Assembly (NCBI GenBank): GCA_949130495.1
Contig: OX422208.1
Span: forward strand, 398,806,561 to 398,870,560
Source: Sambucus nigra
Taxonomy: Eukaryota; Streptophyta; Magnoliopsida; Dipsacales; Adoxaceae
Reading direction: 5' to 3'
Length of the DNA: 64,000 bases
The translations under genes and the position numbers were made by a program. This document shows, one piece after another, positions 10,944 through 20,716 of this stretch. Within the stretch, counting starts at the first letter, position 1; each line of letters begins with the position of its first letter. A model generated the notes under the pieces. That model ran no database searches. It was given only the letters and a program-made list of their open reading frames with translations, and was not told where the DNA came from.

Positions 10944-12712
10944 CTAAAGACAATAAATTCGATTTCCTAACCCAAGTAGGTGTAACATTATGGGTGTGGG
11001 TTTTGGGAACCGAAACGACTTTATTCCTAAACTTCCTAGGAGAATTCCTATGGTCATAGAAAAAAGTTTAAGGTGACCTTTCCTACCACAATATGTGCAA
11101 GTGTAAAGATGAAGGGAATGATTACTAAAATGTTGACCTCTCCTCAGGTTCCTAGTGGGCTCTCTCACACAGTTAGTATTGTCTTTGGGAGTGGGAACAA
11201 CTCTATCACTGTAGCCTATACCACACCTATCACTTTTGACTTGTAAGGTGCCTAACATCCTATCCAACTTCTCCGACCTAGATTCCAAGTCAAACTTAAC
11301 CTTACTCGATTCTTTTAACTTTTCTTCGAACTCACTAATCCTAGACTCAAGCACTGTCTAGACTCCTCAAACTCTAGAATCTCTTTTTTCAATGCCTCCA
11401 TCAAACCACGAAGGTTATATCTCTCTTTCTCCACATATTATAGCTTCTCCCTAAATATCTTCTCCCGCGCCCTAAGATCCTCAATAAACGCATCATTATT
11501 TTTTATGGCACGCTCATTCAACCTGGCTTGCAATTTAGAGTTTGACTTTTTCACTTTCACCGCCTCGGCATACAACTCATTAAATGCAACTTGCAACTCT
11601 TTCACATCAACCTCCTCCTTGTCACTCCCATCACCCTCACACACTCGGGGTACACTCTCATCGGAATCAGAAGTGTCATACACACGAGAATCTTCATGGG
11701 AAGATTTATCATCGTCGCTCACATGACATGCCAAGAAAGCAACAAAATTTCTCTCATTGAGGGAACTCTCTCCCTCTTTTGTATCACTATGACTTAAGGA
11801 GGCACTATATTCTATCGGTTTCTTTCCCTCTTTCTTAAGTTAAGTGGGACACTCGGCAACTTTGTGACCATACCCCTTACACCCAAAACACATATCCGAC
11901 TCAACCCTATTAAATTTCCCACTCTTATCTTTAGGGGTGGACTATACCTTGTTCTTCTTGAATTTCTCAAACTTTTTGGCATCTTTCGATTGCTTTTGAA
12001 ACTTAATAAATTTCTTGAATTTCTTTGCCAACAAGGAGAAATCCTCAAAATTGGAATCGTCATCACAATTTGAAACCTTAGTTTCCTCCTTCCGAGATTT
12101 CAATGCAATGCCCTTTTCTTTCTTTGGCACTTGCTTGGAGGTAAACACATCGAGTTCATAGGTTTGTAAGTCACCTATAATCTCTTCAAGTTTCGTCGAA
12201 TCAATCATACCTAAGGAGTTCAAAATGATCACTTTTGCATCAAACCTACTCGATAAATATCTCAAAACTTTCTTTATCACACAGTTGTCAAGAATCCTCT
12301 CTCCTAAGTTAAATGACCAATTGATAATATTAGACAACATAGCATAAAACTCATCAAACAATTCACTATCTAACATCTTAATAGTCTCAAACTGTCTAGT
12401 GAGGTTTTGTAACTTAGATGCCCTAACCGTGCTAGTGCCCTCGTGAGTAAGTGCAAGTATATCCCAAACCTCTTTTGAAGTTTCACAAGTTATGATTATA
12501 TTATACTCTTACGGTGTGACATGTGAGAAAATTATGTTCAGACCTTTAGAGTTGTAAAGTGCAAGCCTATGTTCAGCCTCAGTCCATGAATCAACGGGTT
12601 TACATTTCCCTTTCGTGTGACAGGTGGTTACCAGCCCATTTCAACCGCTAACCACACACGCTCATCAATGGATTTTAACGCACTTCTTATTCTCATTTTT
12701 CATTAAGCATAA
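10944..12712 (-). pseudogene. Sirevirus-like copia gag remnant 1
   Basis: Read on the minus strand, broken frames run through a typical copia Gag. First comes a segment like SIDERVWLAVE near 12690, then SKEVWDILALTHEGT and FDEFYAMLSNIINWSFNLGE, the capsid-like UBN2 region (12376-12480). A first zinc knuckle, CFGCKGYGHKVAEC, follows near 11870, then an acidic and coiled-coil region (11438-11734) and a second knuckle, CTYCGRKGHLKLFS, near 11090. The second knuckle has lost its final cysteine to serine; remnant 2 retains it. A stop falls at the gag-pol junction and no pol domain follows. Several frameshifts and stops break the protein. Confidence 0.78.
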
Positions 12713-12809
12713 TTTGTGCCATAAAAAATAAAAGCACAAAAACTTTCAGAAACTCTAAAATTCATTCCGAAAAACACAAGGGATCAAACAGAATAAAAAT
12801 ATGTTTCTA

Positions 12810-12821
12810 GCTCTAATACCA
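12810..12821 (-). promoter_or_regulatory. Primer binding site (tRNA-iMet type), copia remnant 1
   Basis: Minus strand TGGTATTAGAGC has one mismatch to the complement of initiator tRNA-Met. It is separated from the LTR edge at 12825 by three bases. It fixes the element as minus-oriented, with LTR 1 as its 5-prime LTR. Confidence 0.8.
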
Positions 12822-12824
12822 ATT

Positions 12825-13990
12825 TGTGGGCCCCTTTTTTATTTCTTATGCGGAAAGTGTTTTAAGGATGACAAACAATTTATCTTTTTATGGAAAAACT
12901 TTTTCCAATTTTTAATTTTTAATACGCACCAACTTGTAAACCAATTTTAACTCAACTAAATTTTATCTTGATTAATCCTAAACATCCATTTATGATTAGA
13001 GCAAGTAAAATAAATTAAAGAATACTCACAATGCCAGATGTACGAGGAAACAACAACGGAAAAAAAATATCAGACGATCCAAGCCAGACAATCACTATGA
13101 ATGTGGAATTATAATAAACAGACGCAAGTCTTACTCAACGAATCGACACCCCACAAGACTTGATGCTCTTTTTATATTCAACCACTCCTTTCACAGTGCC
13201 CACGTAGAAAGTTCTTCTTCCACGATACCTGTCCACAACACATGCGTCCACGTATGTCTCGGTGTCCACCGATATGGATTGTAATGTCTACGATGTTGAA
13301 AATGAACTCCTTCGCTTCTTCACCGCAAAACCCAATGTTCAAGTGTAGAACAAACTCTTCTTGGTGCTAACAAGATCACTATTGCATATAGTAAGGAAAA
13401 CTCGGATCTTGTGAAATCTAAGGATGTGTTTAGACTTCAAAACCTTAGAAAATAATATGTAGAAATGTTCTGGTTCGTAAAATATTCTTTCAAGAATGCA
13501 TACCTCATGAAATCTGAAGGAAACATGCCGTTATATATTTTCTTAAGGTGACAACTCGTTCAAGCGAAATGACATGTCACTCAAACGAGATGTGCATATC
13601 GTTCGAATGATAGTTCCATCTCGCTCGAATGATGTGTCGGGTCGATGGAGTGATGCGCGCGATAGAGTTTAAATTTAAACCAACTCTGGAAAGAGAGTTT
13701 AACTTAAATTCAACTCTAATTCGTCCTTATTAGAATAAAACTAAGTGTAAACAAATTCAAACACTATAAAAACTTTTTCTCAATAAAATAACTTCCTTAA
13801 GTATTTTAAAATAAATTATGGGTCCCATTAAAATTACGCATTCATACCTGAGTGGTCTCGAAATACAATTTATACTTGAAAACGAATAAACTTTCACCAA
13901 TTAAACACTTAGCATAATTAATTCCTTGAAGCTTTTCCGCGACGTCTTCAATAGACTTCAACACATCATAGTTTGTGTGGGATCGTGACA
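12825..13990 (-). mobile_element. 5-prime LTR of copia remnant 1
   Basis: The inner edge is set by the PBS: on the minus strand the LTR ends GGGGCCCACA. The outer edge is placed at a minus-strand TGTCACGATCCC start, giving about 1.17 kb. A TATA-like AATATATAACGG lies at about 13530-13540 (minus) and the box cluster 13555-13633 stands just upstream. No matching 3-prime LTR was found after the gag remnant, so the element is partial or its 3-prime LTR is too decayed to see. Confidence 0.62.
13555..13633. repeat. Cluster of CTCGTTCGAACGAG-like boxes (copia LTR 1)
   Basis: Four 14-bp boxes are visible: CTCGTTCAAGCGAA (13555-13568), GTCACTCAAACGAG (13576-13589), ATCGTTCGAATGAT (13598-13611) and CTCGCTCGAATGAT (13620-13633). 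Centre-to-centre steps are 21, 22 and 22 bp. The third keeps near-perfect dyad symmetry around TTCGAA. They sit just upstream of the inferred minus-strand TATA box, as in LTR 2. Confidence 0.82.
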
Positions 13991-13999
13991 ATAAAAATA

Positions 14000-15080
14000 T
14001 CCCTATGACTGAAACGTGTTTTATTCCAGGAATAAGTCAAAACTATACAACGGACTCAATTGAAAATTTTGTCTTTACAGGTGATCATTTTGGGGGTCAG
14101 GTCCAAATTCGTGATCAAAGTATGTGGTAATGGTTTCTTTCGTAACCCCTAAAATGTTGGGCGAAAGTATGTGATCACAGTTTAAATTCATGACCAAAGT
14201 ATGTGGTCACGGTCTCTTACGTAGATCAAAGTTCACGTAGTTCATAAGATGAACAACGTTGGGGTTTAATCCATAATCCAAATATAGGGTATCTCTTTTG
14301 ATTTATGATAATAGATGTGAAATGTGTTGAAAGTGTTGAAAATTATCATAGCACCCTAAATTAAAAATTGTAGTATGAGTCTCCTTTTTTTGGGTTTTTG
14401 ATTTATAAATATAGGTGTGAATGCATATATGATGATGTAAAGAGTGGGATTATTGATAGAATTATAATAAACAAGCTATAAATGGAATAAGAACTCTAAA
14501 ATATGTAAAATAATATTTATGTAAGTAGTAAAACATAAATGATATTACAAAATATGAGGAACGAGGAAGTGTAAAAGAACTAAATATAAGACTACAAAAT
14601 TATAACTGCATAAATGAGATTTTGTGAGTAGTTTTGTGTAAGTATCCTTTAATTTTTCTTAGCAGTCTAATTGGTCCAACGCATCTGGTGTTTATATCTT
14701 TATAAGAAGACATGACATTACCTTATTAGGCTTGAAATCCCGGATGAATTCAACTGGTTAGACCCTTAAGAAAAAAAGACTAGGTTACTCACATGAAACA
14801 AAATTATAGATATTACAAAATGCACTAAACATAATTTATAAGCAAAAAGAAATTGAGTTATTTTCTTAATGTGTTATTGTATCGGTTATATCGTAACTAA
14901 AAAACTCGAACCTTTATTTTAACAAGTTTAATGAGAATAGTGCATTGATGTCAGCGATAAAGAGTGAGTACGTACAAGAACATAAAGTAAAGAATTAAGT
15001 CTACATAAGAAGGAACTCAAACCCCTTTGACCCTGGACGCCTACGTAGACAAATAAGCTAGCATCAAATCTCACCTGGTT
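14000..15080 (-). mobile_element. Degenerate Ogre-type LTR fragment
   Basis: Short stretches align with the LTR of element B at about 28000-28300 in the same order: ACGTAG...CAAAGTTCACGTAGTT, TTGGGGTTTAATCCATAA, a TATCTCTTTTGATTT segment and TTTTTTGGGTTTTTGATTT. The word CGCCTACGTAG near 15041 also recurs there. Similarity is patchy, so this is an old fragment. No ends or target duplication can be defined. Confidence 0.5.
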
Positions 15081-15105
15081 CTAATAGGACACAAATTTGG
15101 AATGT

Positions 15106-15330
15106 TAATGTCTTATTGATAATTTGATTAAATTGTTTAATGATCCAAATAGTAAAGTGAAAAACTTGCTAGTATCAACAAAGTGTTGTTCAGAGGGGTT
15201 TAACTTTGATGGGGTATCGAGATTAGTTTTAATCGATGTTGTGTGGAACCCATTAGTTCAAACGCAGGATATTAGTCAGTCTTATAGTATTGTCCAAATT
15301 CGCGCTATACATGACCTTATTTTGCCAAAG
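15106..15330 (+). pseudogene. Fragment of CLASSY/DRD1-type SNF2 helicase
   Basis: An open stretch encodes part of the C-terminal helicase lobe of an SNF2 ATPase. It contains FNDPNSKVKNLLVSTK, CSEGFNFDGVSRLVLIDVVW and NPLVQTQDISQSY. The combination of STKxCSEG and DVVWNP is typical of plant CLSY/DRD1-class remodelers, which recruit Pol IV or act in RNA-directed DNA methylation. The usual SRAYRIGQ (helicase motif VI) has decayed to SQSYSIVQ, losing both arginines. The rest of the gene is absent on both sides, so it is a non-functional fragment, probably a processed or transduplicated piece. Confidence 0.72.
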
Positions 15331-16847
15331 GATATAAGCCCGAATAATAACATGCATTCACTCGGTGAATTCCATAAATCGGGATTGCGATTGGTCTGTT
15401 GTGAATACTGGTATTGATCAAAGCTACTCAAAAATCTAATTTTACGGTTGTGTGAGTACACTTGAACTTTGTTATCTAGGTATAACCAGTCAAAGTCACT
15501 AGGTGCTCCAGAGATCTATAACAAGACTATGAAATAACCTTGTCACAACTTGAAACAACCAATGAGTTGGACTGATTACACTTAGAAAAAAAGTTCAAGG
15601 GTATACATAAAAAACTAAAACTAAATATGTGAGTTTCCTTGATCAATATCAATATTCTGAGCAAAATAATCGTATTTCTAATTTGTGTAACTCATTGGGT
15701 GAAATGCATGATTTTAGTCGGGAAACCAAGCGAAGGTTGTGCATAGCTATAATTTGACAAGCCTATAAGATCGACTAATAGTCTGCATTTCAACTGATGG
15801 GTTCCACACAATGTTGGTTAAAACCACTCTTGATTACCCAATAAGTTTAATACCCTATGAACAGCACTTTGTCAATCCTAACAAGATTTTGGCTTCACTG
15901 TTTGGATCACTGAACAATTAATCAAAATACTAATCAGACACTAACTTCAATTTTTTTTGTGTTATCATGTCTTGTTATCGTGTATTATTGTTCCACTCAT
16001 AAACAAGTTATTCTAATGATTCGTTTCATACATACATACAAAAATATAAATAAATTCAAGGATTTTGTTCCAATTTTTGTTCATATAATACGATACAAAT
16101 AGGATTCTTGCGTAGGGGTGGAGTGAAATATAGTAAAATAATGTTTCAAAACTCAATCTTCGTCTAAATCACATCATTCACTTAAATAGACCATAACAAA
16201 ATAAAACAATTATAACATTTATCATTAAGGACAACATAAAAGATTAAAGGAAAAAAATTACATGTAAAAACTATAATCCCACTTCCTGTCACGTTATATG
16301 TGGACATACTTAAACACATAACATTAGAGGAGGCCTATGTAACATATGTTAGACTCCTCTCTACACCATTACATATAATAAATTATCACCATCACTAGGA
16401 TCTTAGAGTTCCCTTTCTCACCATATCATGATGCTAAGAGGCATATATCACCGGCATGTTCATATAAAACATTGTATGAATTTCATGGACAGGGAGGAAC
16501 AAGTAAAACAATTCAGCTAAGCAACAAATATTTTATATAAATAAAGATATGTTAGCATACTCACATCCACGCTAACCATTAGAAAATGTCGTAATAAACT
16601 CCTAAGACAATAACTAATTTCGGTCTTGGTCGAGAAATCAATTGATGAAAGGTTAGCCGCGTGGCATCCATTAGACATTAATTGTACACTAAGGTCCACA
16701 AACACTAGAGAATCAACAACATATTTCATATCCCTAATAATTATTATTCAGTCAAATAATTAAGAATATTATAATTAAATAAATTATCATACAAGGCGAA
16801 CTACATATAGTTTTCTTCTTGTATTTTTAATAAAGAAAACTCCCAGT

Positions 16848-16850
<3 letters not shown>
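15331..16850. other. AT-rich spacer, nothing recognised
   Basis: Small frames such as 16517-16729 (minus) do not resemble known proteins. No element ends, RNA genes or long inverted repeats were seen. Confidence 0.4.

Positions 16851-16851
<1 letters not shown>

Positions 16852-16881
<30 letters not shown>
16852..16881. repeat. (TA)n microsatellite
   Basis: About 15 TA units lie immediately left of the foldback MITE. The TA-rich sequence on the MITE's other side (TTATTATATATG) suggests it inserted into a TA/GT microsatellite tract. Confidence 0.9.
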
Positions 16882-16883
<2 letters not shown>

Positions 16884-17101
16884 TAACTGCTCTTGTGCGG
16901 ACCAGTCCACATTTTAACAATGCAAACTGGACATGTGTTACCTGGCGGTGAGCCCAAAAGAGAGAGAGCGCGCCTATAATTTAGCCGATAATTTCTAGGC
17001 TCACCGCCAGTCGACACATGTCCGGTCGGCACTGTTAAAATGTGGGACAGTCCGCAGAGGCCCACTGTTAAAATGAGGGACAATCCGCAGAGGAGCATTA
17101 T
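16882..17101. mobile_element. Foldback MITE with long inverted arms
   Basis: The left arm carries TGCGGACCAGTCC, ACATTTTAACAATGC, GGACATGTGTTACC and TGGCGGTGAGCC. The right arm carries the complements in reverse order: GGCTCACCGCCA, ACACATGTCCGG, GCACTGTTAAAATGT and GGGACAGTCCGCA. Arms of roughly 90 bp surround a short centre with AGAGAGAGCGCGCC. On the right an extra copy of the outer arm segment (ACTGTTAAAATGAGGGACAATCCGC) is tandemly duplicated. No transposase is encoded. The superfamily cannot be set because target duplications are lost in the flanking microsatellites. Confidence 0.85.
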
Positions 17102-18115
17102 TATATATGTGTGTGTGTGTGTGTGTGACAACCCGCTTAAAATAATAACAGGTGGCCAGTCCTATACTAAAATAACCAGGAATCTCAAGTGGATCATTCT
17201 CTGCATCTACTAACGATCCTAATAAAGCATGGCTAACTACCCGTTACTATAAAAAGAGGGCGTCAAAAATTTTTTTTTAAACATTTTAATTAATACCAAA
17301 CATTCAACAACTAACCAACAACATAACTCTAAATATGATGAGAAACACACACATGCTCGAAATAATATAAAAGAGTACAACACAATGTACAAAGTAAAAT
17401 ACCTGAATATGCTGTCGGGTCACAGACAGTACAATAATTTGAGAAAGAAAATATAAAAGTGCTAATCTACAACACTTGGGTATAAACCCGATATACAAAC
17501 TGAATCCTAATCTAGATACACAAAAGATAGGAATAGACTATAAAAAAATGCCGCAATAGTTCGCTACTTCCACAGCTCCACGAATACCCTAAAAGGAGAA
17601 CATCAATGGAGTCCTTGCGGAGGAACAACTAAAATAATACATTATATGTGCACAGCAAGAGAAAATATAAACGAGTCAGAGCCCGAGGTGTGAAAACATT
17701 TTATAGCAAGTGCATTAAAATTCATAATAATTATAATGCATTATGACATGATTAAGGTGGAGTCGCACTCTCCATAAAATCCAACTCACCTCTCAACTAA
17801 AGCGCGCACTAAACGTATGCACATGATCTCCAATATAAATGTCCGAATCTATCTAGGCAAGGTAATCTAACTTAAACCCAATTGATACTCTTCTAAGCTC
17901 CATTTAACGAATAGTCCTCCAATATCTAATATTATAGATCTCAATTATTTGTTCATTTACTTAACATATAAAGTTTACATAAACATTCTCTTACTAACAT
18001 ATACACTATACATAAACATTTTCTTTTACTAGGATTTCTCATATTCTAGTCATTGACATAATCATATATAATTGTATGAGAGTTATTAGCATCTAAGTGC
18101 TAAGGACTAAATTTC

Positions 18116-18560
18116 TCCCAATTCTCAATACTGCACTGCATTTCGTGCATGGGACGTCTCGCAAGCGAAATCCAAACAAGGAACCCGCCCGATACACTAC
18201 TCCTTGCAGTATTGATTATCAAGATTCGTTATTCCCTCAATGCATGATGCATATAACCCAAATTCTCTTATTATCCAATTAATTAATTTATTATTCCCGA
18301 TTCTCAACAGTGCACGGCGTTTCGTGCGTGGGACATCTCGCAAGAGAAATTCAAACAAGAACCCCCCGATACACTACTCCTTGGCACTGTCGATCGTCGA
18401 GACATACTAATATATATAAATATGTGCATTAAGGACTAACTTCTCCTCACTCCCAATATTGCACTGCATTTCGTGCGTGGGACGTCTCGCAAGAGAAATC
18501 CAAACAAGGAACCCCCCGATACACTACTCGTTGGCAATGTTGGTAGTTGAGGTCCATTAC
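18116..18560. repeat. Three direct repeats with covarying stems (solo LTR C)
   Basis: Three copies of a roughly 110-bp unit share TTTCGTGCRTGGGACRTCTC and CCCGATACACTACTC. Each is bounded by complementary arms. Unit 1 has TCAATACTGCA (18125-18135) with TGCAGTATTGA (18205-18215). Unit 2 has CAACAGTGC (18305-18313) with GCACTGTCG (18384-18392). Unit 3 has CAATATTGC (18454-18462) with GCAATGTTG (18534-18542). The arms differ between units while pairing is mostly kept. Unit 1 also has an inner ATTTCG/CGAAAT stem. The pattern fits a selected or recombination-maintained hairpin. Confidence 0.82.
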
Positions 18561-18934
18561 GCCCTCGATACCCAAAGTACTAAACACACCAGTAATATCA
18601 TAATAACCATCCCAACGAGCTATAACTTGAGGACGCAAGTTCTCAATGCTATCATCTTTCAGGGCATCACTCATATACCATCATGGGGACCACTGGTAGG
18701 ACTAAATATCACCTACTTCGTGGTCAACACACACACACAACGTCCGAGAAGCGGTCATAGTTCCTAACCAACAGGTGAGAACGACACATACCCACGACTT
18801 CTCACCCCCAAAATATAATCACATAAATAAAATGGACGACTATGACCTGGGGAATATCCACACTCTGCTCATCGAGCCAGGGTGCTCACCCTCATCGCGC
18901 AACTTCCCAATGATAGCAAGGAGGGGGTATGCTT

Positions 18935-19055
<121 letters not shown>

Positions 19056-19801
19056 TTCACATAAGATATACACGCATCATCACATCAGATAAATATATAC
19101 CATCACATAAGGTATATATATCACACTGCTTACATACACTTATTACGCTCTTAGGCAAAAATGAAATAACATCAATATTTAGTATATTTTACTCTCAATA
19201 TACTACTCGTCAATTCTCACATAACTTCCCCACTTAGTATACACTATACTATATCTCACTTGAAGTTTACACATCACTTCTATTTATTTGAATCGTCTCT
19301 CAATTCAATTTACTTTGAGGATATTCTCTATATCCTAATGCACCTCGATTAGCATTTCTCATTTATGTGAGACATCTCCCAAGTTAATTAACGTTAAAGA
19401 TATTTTCTATCTCCGTATGCACATCAATCAGCATTTATAATTTTCAATCCAAAATATGTTTCAATTGATCGTATGAACCTTTGAATTTATCCTATTTGGG
19501 ATTTAATACTAAAATCCATTATCATAAAGCGTATCCTAACTCTCGCTTACAAACCCATAATAATCTCCACACAGAATCCTTAATGATAGCGGGCTTTCCC
19601 ACTTTGTCGATACGATATTCCCTAATCGGTATTCTCTTGAATTCCGTCAATATGACTACAACAATTTCCTATAAGGTAAACTCGCTAAAAGTCTCTAAAA
19701 CACACTTCTCATAACTCCTATAGAGGTTCCCAATCGACAAACTCAAACGAAATCGGACGAAACTCACTCCAGAAAAACCTCTCAAAAATAGCCTCATTTT
19801 C

Positions 19802-19931
19802 GAATCGATTCGGCCCCTCCGAATCGATTCCGTCTCACAGCGAATTGATTCGGCCCCAGCGAATCGATTTGGCCCCAAAGACCTGTAAGTCTGCTTCCTA
19901 TCGAATCGATTCGGAAGGGGAGAATCGATTC
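19802..19931. repeat. Cluster of six GAATCGATTC-type boxes (solo LTR C)
   Basis: Boxes start at 19802, 19821, 19842 (GAATTGATTC), 19861 (GAATCGATTT), 19903 and 19922. Steps within the groups are 19, 21 and 19, then a gap of 42, then 19 bp. Two boxes show C-to-T changes, one of them at the central CpG, as expected from methylcytosine deamination. The box core matches solo LTR A, but pair spacing is shorter (19 against 22). Confidence 0.9.
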
Positions 19932-20028
19932 GGTTTGGTTAGCAAGCTACAAAAGGATTATTTTCTTCATAAACCCAAAATACCCAAAAATCACATTAAT
20001 CATCTTCCAACCATTTCTATCCAACCCA

Positions 20029-20031
<3 letters not shown>

Positions 20032-20071
<40 letters not shown>
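20032..20071. repeat. (AT)20 microsatellite
   Basis: A 40-bp AT tract between the palindromic cluster and the 5-prime end of solo LTR C. It is absent from the equivalent part of LTR A. Confidence 0.93.
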
Positions 20072-20716
20072 CATCAAAATGCATTGTATAACTCATCCCA
20101 ACTATTTTATAACCTCAAATCCATTTTATACACAACAAATCAAAGATATTACCCAAAATCTAGGTTTTACATATTCAACCCAAAATTCCCAATTTTGATC
20201 CACAAATCATGAAATAACTGATACACAATAATTATTTAGCAAGTTTAATCACTTGCCTCAAGTTCGTAGGGTCAAATTCCTCCTCGAGATCGCGTAATGG
20301 CCGGAAATCCCACTTTTCTCCTCTTTTTATTCTTTTTTCCTTCTTCTCTTTTTCTTTCTTTCTATTTCTCTTTCTCTCTAAGGAGAATTCTATCTCTCGT
20401 AGGCTTTTAAGCCTTGTCTCCAAAGATACTCAACTTTAAATGATAATACACACTTTAAATGACTCGGTAACTTTAATTCGAGCCAAACAAACTTAAAATA
20501 TTTCGGAACCTAAATAGACCCCAAGTACCGTCATTTCGACTATCTCGGTCCTTCCAGAAACAACTACACCCTCAGAATTGCCATTCGAAGCACTTTCTAA
20601 CATCTTCAAATTTTGATCTCAAATGCCATTTTAATAGTTCTCCAAATAAAAATAATATTTATTTCTCCCAAAATGAATTGATTATTGTCCCAAAAATCTC
20701 GGGTTGTTACAGTGTG

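Noticed and set aside
8486..13990. LTR 1 and LTR 2 as the two ends of one copia element
   Set aside because: The LTRs differ over most of their length and each is followed by its own PBS and gag, so two separate remnants fit better.
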